From the NCBI GenBank assembly GCA_944472155.2, contig OX235279.1, positions 56,765,564 to 56,829,563 on the forward strand: a DNA stretch of 64,000 nucleotides, written 5' to 3'. Origin of the DNA: Trichobilharzia szidati. Lineage: Eukaryota; Platyhelminthes; Trematoda; Strigeidida; Schistosomatidae. This document shows positions 9,264-21,344 of the stretch, in pieces. The position numbers were made by a program, and so were the translations under genes. Below the pieces are notes generated by a model. It was not told where the DNA came from. It searched no databases and saw only the letters and a list, made by a program, of their open reading frames with translations. Positions within the stretch are counted from its first letter, which is position 1. Each line of letters opens with the position of its first letter.

Positions 9264-11140
9264 GTATTTCTCTGGTATGGCAGGTAAACGCCAATAAGTG
9301 TCAGCAGCTTTGAGACTACCTGCGAACTTCAGGTCTGCATCTTCAGAACGTCTTCTTGAAAGTGAGTCGATGCAGTCCACAAAATCTCTCTGCTCGTCTT
9401 CTGTCAGTTAGAATAGAGCGTGTGTTCTTAGTGAAATTTCTCTTTCTACTTCTGGTAGTGGAGTTTTTATTTTACCAATCACATTCAGCGTATGACGTTT
9501 CAAAGAGCGATGATTCGGTTGGATATGATTTCACTGAGTACGTTGACAGAGGTATCCAAAACAGAGCAGAGAAAAGGCGAATTCAACTTATCAAATCAAT
9601 AGACAGTCAAAATCCCGAAAAGGATTTCCCTTCAGAACCTTATCGGTATTTCCATGATTTTTCAGTTGTTACACTAGGTAAATTACAGTTAGAAGCACTA
9701 TCATTGGGTCTTAGATTTTGTGACCAAGGATATAAGCTCAACCAACTCGATAGCAATATCCAGTTTAGCAACCTCCTTCTAATAACAAAAGACTTGATAC
9801 CATCATCATATGATGAAGTCGCTAGGTTTAAAACTACATTAGTCGACAGTTGTCAGCGGTTTAAAAACAGTAGTCATTCTAGTAAAAGCTTGCTGGCTAT
9901 ACAAAATCGGAAAGCCCTAAGAAATTTAAGGAACAACGAAGGCATTGTAATCAGTAGACCTGATAAAGGAGCCGGAGTAGTACTGATGAATAAATTTGAT
10001 TATGTTGAGAAAGTGAATTCACTTCTAACGGATGAAACGAAAAATCAAAAGCTTAACACACCAACAGATCTACAAGAAAAGGCTGAAAAGCAGTTAACAA
10101 ACACGCTTAAGGAGCCGAGAAAAAGTGGAGTAATCTCAGAGGCATCCTAAAACCATCTTGGACCTATTGGAAGCAATACTTCACGATTATCCGGTCTGCC
10201 CAAAGTACATAAACCAGGACTTCCTTTTCGCCCAGCACTAGACATGTATAATTCCACCTACCACGGAGTGGCAAAGTGGCTCAGTGCATGGACAGAACTG
10301 TCTGCAAGACAAAATTGTAGACAACAACTGACGTCAATTTTTACGTCCCAAATCTTGGTTATGAGAAGAAACAAGATCAAAGCCTAACCTTGGTGAATTC
10401 AGCAACCAATCACAGCAGACTTATTGTGGGCGGATACGATTCACAGATATATCACCGGACTGTCAAAGAAATGGCAACAAAGAGATGACAGAATAACCTT
10501 CAGCAATGAAAACCAATCAGAAGACGTTACCTCTTTGCTAAAATAACGAACAATAATGTATATAAAAATTTATAATTATCTGTTGGTTTTATTAATAAAC
10601 GATCTATTGCCTGACTCTTGTCTTCTGTCGTTACTCCTCCAAACGTTACACAAGAATATAGTAAATCATAGTGTTAAAGACATTTTTGAATTCATTTTTA
10701 ACGAACATAATATGTAAATGAAAATGGGAAGCACCATTTATGGAGACTGTGAAATTAATATGCCAACAGATACTAGAAAAGCAGTTTGACATCGGAATTC
10801 CAGATATTAGTTTGAGAGAGTTGTTTTAAGATGTACTGCGAATGTACGCTCCAGATTCAACAATCGTTATTGAAGACAAATCGACGGAACTGATATTGAT
10901 TCTCCGATGGGTCCAAATTTAGTAGATATCTTTCTTGCTAAGCTTGAAAATGCTCCAATGAAACAGATAATAGATAAAAAAAGATTCTTAATTTCGTTAT
11001 AATGACGGTATCTACGTTTATTATACTTGATGAGAAAGCTGGAAAGTTGTTTCACTGTCACAGGGTTTTCGCTCTGCTTCAAATCACCGAAAATACCCAC
11101 AGAGCCATTAAGAAAGTAAAAGACAAACGCATCTCTCAAA
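9264..11140 (+). pseudogene. Penelope-like element (family D), N-terminus and reverse transcriptase, broken
   Basis: The frame 9356-10150 is open for 264 codons: a hydrophobic start (residues 24-43), LSLGLRFCD (about 117-125), and ISRPDKGAGVVLMNKFDYV (about 200-218), the conserved Penelope N-terminal motif. It then stops. The reverse transcriptase continues in pieces: SGLPKVHKPGLPFRPAL near 10190-10245, and DIDSPMGPNLVDIFLAKLE near 10890-10945. The catalytic Y-x-D-D block around 10998 is degraded (YNDG). The downstream arm at 11141-11930 supplies the endonuclease tail. The 9356 start is only the first ATG of the open stretch. Confidence 0.8.
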
Positions 11141-11930
11141 ATTATCTAGTATGGTTAACAAAAGGACAATGCAAAACAGTTACTAGCCTAATTATCGAGC
11201 ACTTAGTGAACTCAACCACATAGCTCCATCAGAGTCATCTTTCAAAATCATCTACAAGATGAGGCCAAATGGTACAAAGGGAGTCAGGTTTCGGCATTTA
11301 TGTTTGGTGAAGGTGTTGGCAATTCGTCAATACAACCCCGAACTCTGTATACAGAAAATGTTTGTCCAGTCTCTTATTCTACCATGGTCTTAACCTCTTC
11401 ACTGGTCGTTCACTGTAAAACATTTTTATGAATTTTCAATTTTACTTTAATTTACTTGATATGATTATGAGCAATAAATTGTGCTCGAATCGTCATCAGT
11501 AAACATTACTGTATAACACTGTGAGACTTTATCAAAACAGAATTTACCCATAATGGAATTACCTTTAAGTTCACTTTTACTTTAATAATTAATTCACTAT
11601 TATCACTCTCATATGTTAAATTGACACTCAACTACCTTTAATCTCACTCAATAACAGTTTTAACCTTATCAAATTTCTAAACCTTTCTTCCTTTGTGCCA
11701 TTGAGTACTACGTAATTTACAATTTTTGTTTTCACTTCTAAAGCCACTTCTGAATAATTGTATCGCATTATGTCTCTCCTATCCTGCCTTCCTGATTATT
11801 AAACATTGTAATTTTTTAATTTGACCTATGACTTGAAATATTTCTAGAATAGTACCACTACCGATCTTCTGTTTATTACACTTAGTTATTTTATTAATTC
11901 GACCTTTCCCCGGAAATAATTCTGGAACTT
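11141..11930 (+). repeat. Right arm of the 790-bp inverted repeat
   Basis: Reverse complement of 7107-7896. In the plus direction it begins inside the endonuclease (VWLTKGQ, then IIEHLVNS), shows frameshifts, and ends with UTR. Its identity to the left arm is far higher than that of the flanking coding parts. Confidence 0.92.
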
Positions 11931-13979
11931 CCTTACTTGTTTAATATGTATACATGAATATGCATCCTGCATGATGACTTAATTGGAATGAAAATTTTCT
12001 TCTCTGAATTGTCTTTCATTTTCTTCATATTCATGGAGTCATTTTGTTTCTTGAAGAATGCCTGTTTTTCGGAAGTTTTGCCCTCACATTATTGTAGATT
12101 ATTGTTAGTAGAAAATACAGTCTTTTGATTGGTTGTTTCTCACGGAAAGTTAACCTTGCATCTCTTTGTGGCTGTGTCAGATCATCCATATGCTAACTGT
12201 ATCCGCCTACGCAAAGCCTTTGTTCTCAATTTCTCACCACCAATATTGGGGACATTAAATGTTGACGTCAATTACTGTCTACCAACTTTGGCTAGCAGCC
12301 AGCTCTCACCACAATTTCACTTGTATTTTATGGACTAAAGTGAATAAAATAACTGGTTCACAATTGTCATTGCATTTATGATGGTATCAACGAACTGTGA
12401 TAAAAGGGTGGAATATAGTGCTGTAGCGGTAGGCGATTCCCTAGAATTATCGGCCACAGTATTCATCACTGAACACTGGATGTTGATCCTTACCATTTAA
12501 GTCGATTCGTTTAGCTGAAGGCTTCTGGTCAAGCATCCACGCCAGTTGGTATGCCGTCGTGTTACGTTCGTTCGTTCATGCACAATCCCTAGCTAGTTAG
12601 GCAATCTTCTCGCATTCCGATTTGATCCCGATATATAATTCATAATTTGGACGGTCGATTCTGGTGTTTTAATTTGCCTTTAGTCTACGCGGAAGGAATG
12701 CTATCGAAGTTGTGGGTATTAGATCTTGCGTTAGTATACTTCGTACTATCCGTGAACGTCAAAACCCTCAGCCTCTAAAGTGCGCATTTTAAACTAACTG
12801 GTTTCTATACCATTCAATACATACTCTACATTGTTGTTGGCAACTAAATATGTGTAGAGAATGAGTGTACTTCATGAAGGATACATTGACGTAAACCCTC
12901 CAGTTACTTGAAATCCATTTAGGTCTATATATTTATAAAATTATATTTGTAACTTTATACATATTTTTTTTTTTATGGCTGATCGAGAGACGGCAGAAGG
13001 AATGTTTAGGATAATAATACTCCAAACAAAATGAGAAGAATTTTATTTATGGAGGATAATAGTATCAGTCAGAATCTGTTCAAGAGTAAAAGCCGTTTAT
13101 TTAACGTCTGCAAAAAGTTGCATCACCTCAAGATTATTCGGTCCATGATTTTAATACTAAAGGTGTAACTGTGACTAGAACGTTGTAAGTACTTACACTA
13201 GTGATATATACTTTTAATTTGTTGAAAAGGACAGCATGTCAGTAATTTAGAAGTGGACAATATCTTCTGGTGCATTACTCATCAAATCTCTTTCCCCTCG
13301 AATTATTAGTTAGTTTGTAGATATCCAAAAATTTGACTTGAAGTTGCACAATGTAATTACAGCTAGTAATACCGTTGTTTTGCCGATTTAGTCTGTTTTT
13401 GGTGTCATATCTTGGAAATATGTTGACTAAAAAAATAAACCAGAAACATTTTTAGGATAAATTCTGATAAGAATCATCGTAAAGTGTAACTTCAATTGCA
13501 ATGTTTGGTAGTTTTGAAATAGATTTCTTGAGGTGCACGCAATGCTAAAGTTAAAAATGCAACACGTGCTCCATGCCTTGCGGGCATAATTTAGCCGATA
13601 ACCATCCGATAATTATTAGGAATACATGTTGGGTAGAATGGACTGTCTTCAGGATTTGTTACTTGAAGGCGACATAGTTTTGTCTTCGATGCACAGGCTG
13701 GTCAGTTGTCTTAAACTTAACTTCGTAATCAAAGGCCACCATGAATAAATTCTTCGGCAGCAATATCAACAGGTGACCTTATTGCATTTTCATATCTTTT
13801 ATATAATATTTTCAAAGTATAAACCACCAGGATCTCACAGTAATGGCACCTTAAAAATCTTAGAGCATAAACTAACCAACCATTTAGTGCGTTAAGTTTC
13901 TGGTGAAATCAGAGGCGAACGTCCCAGTTCCTTCTAAAATATTAGTGTGGACTACAGTGTCACTAGATCGAAAAGCATA
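11931..13979. other. Unassigned AT-rich DNA
   Basis: No protein motif found. The 69-codon ORF at 12129-12338 (plus) has no recognised domain. There is an oligo-T run at 12966-12974. A somewhat GC-richer patch at 12420-12800 could be an old repeat but I cannot place it. Confidence 0.45.
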
Positions 13980-14330
13980 AATTATATATATTATTACTGA
14001 TTCATTAGGTTCCCAGTGGAACACAGGACTTCAACAACACATCTCAACTTTGTTCTTTTACCTGCTGTTCTCTTCAGGTGGGTCCACGATTGACCACAAT
14101 CTCTTCTCCCGATCTCCCCTTTGTCACTCTAGGACGACCATTTCGTCGCTTCACATTGGGATGCCACTTGAGAGATGGCTTGGCGCACCACTTGCAATTT
14201 GATCAGCAAATGATTTGCCTCTCCTGAATCCAGCTTGTTCTGGGCTAACATAGTTCTGTATCCCGTGCATCTTTCATTCTCTCTAGGATGAGGAGACTTA
14301 GTACTTTACTTGGCGTAGACAACAGCCTTA
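13980..14330 (-). pseudogene. RTE-clade non-LTR retrotransposon fragment
   Basis: The minus strand reads TPSKVLSLLILERMKDARDTELC and then, across a frameshift, PEQAGFRRGKSFADQIAS. These are blocks of the RTE/SR2-like reverse transcriptase. The text then jumps to the C-terminal end (VVEVLCSTGN near 14020), so most of the palm and thumb is deleted. Several stops. Confidence 0.75.
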
Positions 14331-14352
14331 TATATATATATAAGGCTGTTGT
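14319..14352. repeat. 34-bp perfect palindrome with (TA)n centre
   Basis: acaacagcctta, a TA run, then taaggctgttgt; reading inward from 14319 and 14352 every base pairs. It marks the junction between the minus-strand RTE fragment and the plus-strand CR1-like fragment. Confidence 0.9.
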
Positions 14353-15065
14353 TTGTTCCAGCCTAGAACTTGACCTGTCAATTCGAGACCATAAAATCCC
14401 CAGACTCACATCTGGACTAGACCTAGGACTGAAATATTCACATGATCTATCATTTTCAGAACATATCTCGAAACAGGTTTCAAAATCATTCAAGCTTATT
14501 GGCTTCCCACTCAGGAACTTTTACAGAAATGACTCCAGAATTCTACTGAGCAAGGATTGTGTGCACACACCTCTAGTCTACTGTTTATTCATATTCAGTA
14601 GTACACGCATAGAAGACAAACTAAGGGTAGAAGGAGTACAGAGATAATTCACGCCAAAAGTATTCAGAACCGAAAACGCCACAAACTACTCCACCAGATT
14701 TGAAATCCTGGGACTCGAGACACTATGACTTAGACAACTGAAACTAAACTTGGTACTTTTCTATGGGCTTTTAAACCAAATAGTCTATACCCCTATTATT
14801 GGTACTCGAATTTCAGACGACATTGGATATAATCTTAGAAATATTAAAGGTCCAGTGGCTATAGAACTGTGGAAAACAGCCACCATGCAAATTTTTCCTT
14901 GATCACATATGCTTAGATATGAAACAAACTACCAACGGAAATTAGGCTAGCAAGCATATTGGGCTCCTTTGATAAGGTACTTAATGACACAATAAAAGAG
15001 TTTGCAAGCGATACTAGTGCTAGTTTCCATGTAAGAGCTTCAGAAATCATAGGCCCAATTTAATG
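14353..15065 (+). pseudogene. CR1/SR1-like non-LTR retrotransposon 3' fragment
   Basis: The plus-strand frame gives HDLSFSEHISKQVSKSFKLI, FPLRNFYRND, EDKLRVEGVQR, FEILGLETL and LRQLKLNLVLFYGLL, the C-terminal block after the reverse transcriptase in CR1/Jockey-type elements. Stops at the end of the 14288-14647 frame and at least two later ones show it is dead. The 5' end is cut at the palindrome. Confidence 0.75.
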
Positions 15066-16244
15066 TCTGAGCCTTGAGACTACACCCGTTGTTTGTTTTG
15101 CAGCAGTCATGACAACAGCCATCAAAAAATAAGAGTCGTTCGTATAATGTCTACCTGATACAAAGAATGAAATAAAACAGAGATACGAATGAAATATGAG
15201 AAAACAAGGTCAAAACATACCACAATATCACATGTTAATAGGAGTTACTTGGACAATAATTATACTTCACCAACTAGTCTACTCTCGGAAAAGAATACGA
15301 TGATATTTTATCCATATTGGTGAGGAACTAAATAATTCCACAGTTCCCATTGGTACGACTCAAATTATTTAACCTCCTCAATATCGGGTATGTGCTCAAT
15401 GCTGGTAGGAGTTGACAAAATGACGCATTTAGAGCATACGTATACTTCCCATGATCACGGGGATATTTTGGGGAATATATCAAAATCGTAGAATAATTAA
15501 ACCCTACTCAAAATAGAATTAGATAGATTAGCACGGTAAACAAGCTCTACTACACATCTAGATATTCATCCATAAGTTGATCATGCTGACTAATACACAT
15601 CACTAATAATACACTACCAATCAATCAAAATGTCTAAAAAGTTGTAGTGTATATTGAACTTTTGATTTACCTCACTCATCCAATTTTTGGCGCTACTGCA
15701 CTTCGCCACTCCACTTCGCGTGCTGCACTACGCTTCTTGTACATTTTGGGACTTTTCCGCTTTCTCCTCGACGTACTCTCCTACAAGCATACTCCTCGAG
15801 CTCCCTACTCCTACGGGTACAGATAAGTGGTAAACCTGTTTTTATATTTTTGAGTTCTAATCACATTCGTTATAAATACACGTCTGGTTACAGGCAAGTA
15901 TCGGGTCCGTTTATTTTCTGCTTTTTACTCGCTCCTCAGTACTTGCAGGATAGGCAGAGTACTGATTAAGACCTAGGCAAAAGAAGTTATTCTTTTTGTA
16001 TGTGTGACAGGCAAACTTACCTGAGGATAATATTCGGCACTTACAAAGTAATGAAAATATGATGACAGTTGCACTTCAAATCTCGTTGACTCATTCAGTT
16101 GTAATATTCTGCTCCTGCATGATTCATTTATCAATTTGTACGGATTAGTTCGCAGCCATTCTGGTTCCTGACCGAAATGAACTAAAATATTCACCGGTTG
16201 CTGATTATGGTGATTAACTAATAATTCTTTACCTGTTTAACTGG
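15066..16244. other. Unassigned; contains a pyrimidine-rich island at 15690-15800
   Basis: No protein family recognised. 15690-15800 is unusually rich in C and T on the plus strand (ctacgcttcttg, ctcctcgacgtactctcc), followed by tataaata at 15870 and another C/T-rich stretch near 15915. It could be the edge of an old long terminal repeat or a promoter, but I have no proof. Confidence 0.35.
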
Positions 16245-17660
16245 ATGCTAACTGCCTTTCTTTGGCAGTTTGACGAGGCAGCCTTTCTTCCAATCAGTAG
16301 GCACCTTTGCTTCCTTTTCAAACCCTATGCAATAATGGCATCAGCACGTCTGCCGCAGTCTCTGGGTCCGTTTCCAGTGCTTCGGGAGGCGGAAATTCTG
16401 CCTGGTCCTACTGCCTTTCTTGCCGGACTTCAGTAGCCCGATTGCGTTCAGGATTTCTGCTTTCGTTGGAGGATCGGTGTCCACTGGCAGTTCTGTGCGT
16501 GCTGTTATATTTCTTGGCGAGTTGCAGATGATGGTTGATTCATGAGTCCTTTAAAGTTATCAGACCATTGTCTTATTTGTTTCTTCTTCTTGGTGATCAG
16601 GTTCCCATAAGCATCGTTTATTGGTTTCATCATATGGATTGATCTCTTCCCGGATAGAGATCTGGTTATATGACATAGTGTTCTGAGATCTCTTTTACCT
16701 GCGGTCTGCCTGTTCCACTTCAGTTGCCGGTCAGTGTGTCGTATTATTGTCTTTTGTCTTTTCTAGCACTCTTTTTCACTTCGTTAGTCAGTGCAGTGTA
16801 CAATGAACTCAGCTGCTCCTTCTGTTGTCCATCTTTGCATTGAGCCATGTTTTCTTTCACCATCCTCCTCTCCTCGATTAGCTTGTTGCTGCTGAATTTT
16901 GATTAAACTGGCATACACGTACATCTTAGTACTTCTTCGCGTTTATATTTGTGTCCTAACGTTGTGATTACTCGACATCCACAACGTAATTCAAAAGGCA
17001 CTTGCGAAGGAATACGACAGTGTATTATTGCAGCAATCAAAATTCAAAAATCGAGCGAGCACAAAAAGTATCAATTGTTAACATGCATGATTTAGAGTAA
17101 TAAACAAAGCAAAGTACAATTACATAATGAAATTATAGTACTATGATGAGTAATAAAGCGGGTCACTACAAGCTTCCAGGTATCAGTTGAGAGGCATTCC
17201 TTATCTTGTCTCTTCTTTCTTCCCAGAACAGTTGCACACGTTTCCTTGAACATCACAGTTAGAGAGTTATTTCCAATATTCTTCCACGCAGGTTTCCTTA
17301 GTGATGCCAGGTAGTATCTCCGACTTTGTTCTGATCTGATCTGTAGTGAAGGTATCCCTTGTAGTTTTGTCCTTCAGTTTCTGAATATTGAACTTGAATT
17401 TTGGCTTGTCCCCGGTCGTTCTGAATGATTCCAGCTTCACCTTGACGGTTCCTTGAACTAGATAATGGTGTGAGTGAGCCCACATCTGCTCCCCTTCTCG
17501 ATTTTGTGTCCAGAAGGCTAGCTGCATCTCCACTTCCTTGAGCAGCATTGAGATGAAGTCTGTGTGGTTTGTGGTGTGTCCATCAGGCGATATATATATA
17601 TATATATAGTAATCAGTTCTCTTCTTGGTATTTTTAATTTTTTTTAATGCCTTACATCCC
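16245..17660 (-). pseudogene. RTE-clade retrotransposon fragment: endonuclease end to start of reverse transcriptase
   Basis: Minus strand, in order: SPDGHTTNHTDFI (end of the apurinic-type endonuclease) and KPKFKFNIQKLKDKTTR near 17370; a linker with GKRDLRTLCHITRSLSGKRS near 16660; then RKAVGPGRISAS and GPRDCGRRADAI near 16330-16430, corresponding to the KAAGPD block at the start of the RTE reverse transcriptase. Frames change several times. A TA microsatellite (17589-17608) interrupts the upstream end. Confidence 0.75.
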
Positions 17661-17689
17661 ACTGGAGATTACAGTTATCAGGAGAATCA

Positions 17690-17950
17690 ATTTGGCCTAC
17701 TTACACTTTCATAGTGATTGACTAACTAGTATAGATGAATACTTGTATTAATGGATCATTGTTATTATCATTATGATCTCTTGATATAGTATTATTATAA
17801 ATGACTAATTCATTTGCTTGAACTTTGATTCTACTAACCACAATAGTTTCAACGGTCTATAACTAAAATTTTGTTCTTTTAATGTAAAGCCTGGTGAGAA
17901 ATTACCGGAAATACTTATTTTGCTTAAATTGTGTTTTGTAATTCTTCGAA
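17690..17950 (+). pseudogene. Decayed Penelope family A 3' UTR
   Basis: Has the same layout as 4760-4985 (ATT-rich run, tatgactaatt-like text, then the hammerhead). At 17885-17927 the hammerhead is still traceable: stem I AAGC / GCTT, core CTGGTGA, GGAA. Stems II and III have decayed. Confidence 0.5.
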
Positions 17951-20740
17951 GTGTTAAAAAATATCCCATGGATGTGATAGTAGTTCCAGAAGTTACTGAA
18001 TATTTAAGTTTATGTGATAGATACCAAAGAGTTTAAAGTGTTGTTTTCTGCGCTGTCCATTGAATAATAATTACTTATAATTTAAAACAATTAACTCCCT
18101 TTATGGATTTATACAAAGCAATAAGAAGACGTAATTTGTCTGAAATGTGTTCAACTGTGTGCCCAGGATAGATCCCACCTAGAGAAAACATCAGTTAAAG
18201 AATCTTAGCCCTTATTTATTTTATTATAGTGTGGAGCTGTTCCCATAACTTGTTATTTCCGTTCACTTTGAAGATAATTTTTGAGATGTGTAGGAGCTAT
18301 CTGATTGGAATATTGTCAGAGTTTTTGTAATTCTTCCTAAGTCTCTTCTTTATCGTCCGCTATTCTTTGAATGGTTTTAAAATGAATTAATTTAATTATT
18401 TTGTATCTATAAAAAAACCACTAAATATTATAATCTAGTTAAGGGTGGACACTGTTGCATAAACTTTCTGATAGGGGACTTGAGACCATAAATATAAGGA
18501 AGTGGGAATAGTTTATTTACCTTATTCTACTAATTCTGCTCTCAGCATCAAATTTCATTGTTATGAGAAAAAAAATTCCATCATATTATCAAATATTATG
18601 AATAATCTAATTATTTACTTCTACATTTAGTTTCATGCGTCCTTCGTGCAACAGAAGAATATAACATATGTAACACATTCTATAATTAGTAGAATTAATG
18701 CAAATTTACGTAGAATACTGTATATGCCTTGAGTGATTACCTAACGCCCTAACTAATTTGAAGAATTTTCTTCATGAACGCACACAAAATCACCTTACTA
18801 TAGTGGCTAATTTCCTTCAGTAAGTTGCGGCAAAAAGAACAGCAGGAAGAATTCAAACATCTCCTTATAATGTTTGGAAATGCCTGTTGTAGGGTTGTTT
18901 CGCTGACAAAACCATCAATCCGAAATATTTATTCAAAGACTCCAGAAAAAGTACTCATTCGTAAACTAGCGTTTAACGACCCAGTGGAGTTTTCCTTCCA
19001 GTGTCTAACGTTGTTGTTTTACCCAATGTTCATATAAACGCTTCTAATTTCAGTCAGTTGTTATGCGTATTGGTTTTAAAAATGGCACACATGGTTCTTA
19101 AAACGTTTAGTAATCAGCTTTATCACTTAGTGAAAGCTGCAGTGTTTTTTATTTGAATAGTTTTCGGCCATTTTGAAAAACAGTTTCACACATATTTTGC
19201 AAATAAGGGCCATCAATCAACATTTGGCTTGTTCTCAGCAGATGGATACAATAATAGTTGAATCAGTCTGAATGCTTTCTACTGAAATCTGAAGATAATG
19301 TTCATACTGATGCCCTTTACAAGCGATTAGCCTACTTCCTCAACACCAAAAAATACTATTCTGATACTCTAACTCCTTCCACCGCTACTATCAATGCTAC
19401 TACTATGATTAATTCTATTTCAGTCAACCCGTGATTAAAAATAGAAGACGTAAACACAAAGAAAGTTTTCTTTTTGACGAGTCATTTTCAAGAACAAGAA
19501 AGTCGTGTTTTTATTTAACAAGGGATTCATAATACCATTCAGATACCGGTGGCTATGTTGTGTAACATGAAATGTTGTCTAAAATGGAGTGGCTAAGTGA
19601 AGATTAGCAAAAAGAGATAAAAGTTGGAGTTACATAGTAATTGTGAAAAAGTCGACCAATCTAAATGTGCGAAATGTATTGAAATTAATGGAAATGCAGT
19701 GAACTGTTTAAATAAAATGTGTGCTACTAATAAACATTAATGGTAATAATTTAAGAATAGTATTGATAAACTAAAATAATAAAATGAAACACAATTATGA
19801 CAAGAATGTTACTCTGGGGTGTGTGTGTAATGCTTTTGGACGCATGGGTCCGGTTTCAGGTCCCGAATTGCCATTGATTCAGATATGTATTGATGGCGTA
19901 TTCAAAGTTCCCTCATGCAATTTTGGGGAACTCTGTGGAGTATTTTGAAGCAATCATGTTGGGATACTTGGTATCCAGAGGTTTTCTCGTTTAGCGGAAA
20001 CATTTAAAAGTGACTTAGAAGAATGTTGTTCCACTGTATTTTGAGGTGGAGACTAGCTGACAGAAACAGATAAGTATTTTTTGCGCACCAACTAAGTTGC
20101 AGAATACTCACAATGAGTACTACTATGTTAGTAAAATATTAGCATTCAAAGCTTTTATCTAAGTATGCATAGTGTTATCATCATTTTTGATTCATGATCT
20201 GAGTACTTTTGAAAGAGTGAGTTCAAAGTTAAATTAAAAGTGTCATAATTAAGTGGACAACACTAGTGATAGCAAAAGTAGTATTTCTTGGGATAAATTA
20301 CAGTGTACATTAAAAATGATAAACCTCATTACTTTATTTAAGTTAAATGTATTTTCCCGCTTATTGACTGGACTAAAATATTCGCCCTCTGCTGCCGTCT
20401 GGGGTTCTAGTACGGACGCTTCAATAATGTCTGAGGATTAATATAACGTTATTTAGTGGATGCTGTGTAACTTTGAAATCCAGGGTTGGGTTTAAACCTC
20501 AGTGGTGTCCCACTACTGGGCACTGGAGACTGCGAGTGAATTCTGATAACGAGTGTCAAGGAACTTACCCCTAAGTTCCTATTGTAACGAAGACGCTTTG
20601 AACCGATAATGACTATGTATCTTCTCAACTCTAACTCCAAAACACCAGTATTCTTTGAAGGAAGTTATATTGTTTGGCAATTAAAGTAAAGATTGATACA
20701 AGTCTATAAACAAATTGTTTGTACAAAATTAGAAGGTACT
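17951..20740. other. Unassigned AT-rich DNA
   Basis: No recognised coding. 18825-19037 (70 codons, plus) has no family motif. A tRNA-like string near 19815-19865 (ggacgcatgggtccgg, then ggtttcaggtccc) may be an old SINE head, and 20470-20520 has a similar weak box B. Confidence 0.4.
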
Positions 20741-21344
20741 TTTATTCTTATTCTCTTCTCGTCTTCAAACTTGCACACAATCTAACCATTTGCCCGCCAA
20801 TGGTGACCAAGGTCAATGAACCAACTTTCAATGTTCATATTCTTTGACACTCCTTGGAAAAAAGGGTCCATCCCAATTTTACATAGCGCCGATAACCTTG
20901 AAATGAACAGCCAGCGCGGGAACCTGGGCCAAACGGGACTAGGCTAAAATGGAAAGGCAAGACAAAAAAGCCCAACACACAACAAGCATACCACAGAACA
21001 CAGCCAAGCTCTCCCCGCCGTGGGAAAATTTAGCTCACTGTCGACAGTTCCACTATTGATCTGGTTCACAAAGCAGTGGTTGACTAATATCAATCAGGCG
21101 AAATTCCCGCCCAGCTATATCATATCGAATACACCGAATTTAAAACTGGTCAAATCGTTCAAAAGTAAGAAAAACAGAAACGAAATAGGAAGCAAGGAAA
21201 AAAAACAAGACGATTCACACACGGTGACAAAAAAAAATTAACCGAAAAAAGAAACATCAAATCTCACGAGAATATAGTAAAACAAAGAGCAGAGAGCAGC
21301 ATTAAACTACAAGTAGTAAGAAGACCTCGTAATTATCAAAAACA
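20741..21344. other. GC-richer segment flanking the minisatellite
   Basis: Richer in G and C than the surroundings, with A-rich purine runs near 21190-21240. The ORF 21020-21241 (plus, 73 codons, lysine-rich end) has no known motif. It may belong to the same repeat as the minisatellite, since the right flank at 22290-22440 is also distinct. Confidence 0.35.

Noticed and set aside
9280..9350. CTGAAGA-like text on the minus strand near the Penelope start
   Set aside because: A hairpin (ACCTG / CAGGT) is present but there is no GAAA where the consensus needs it.
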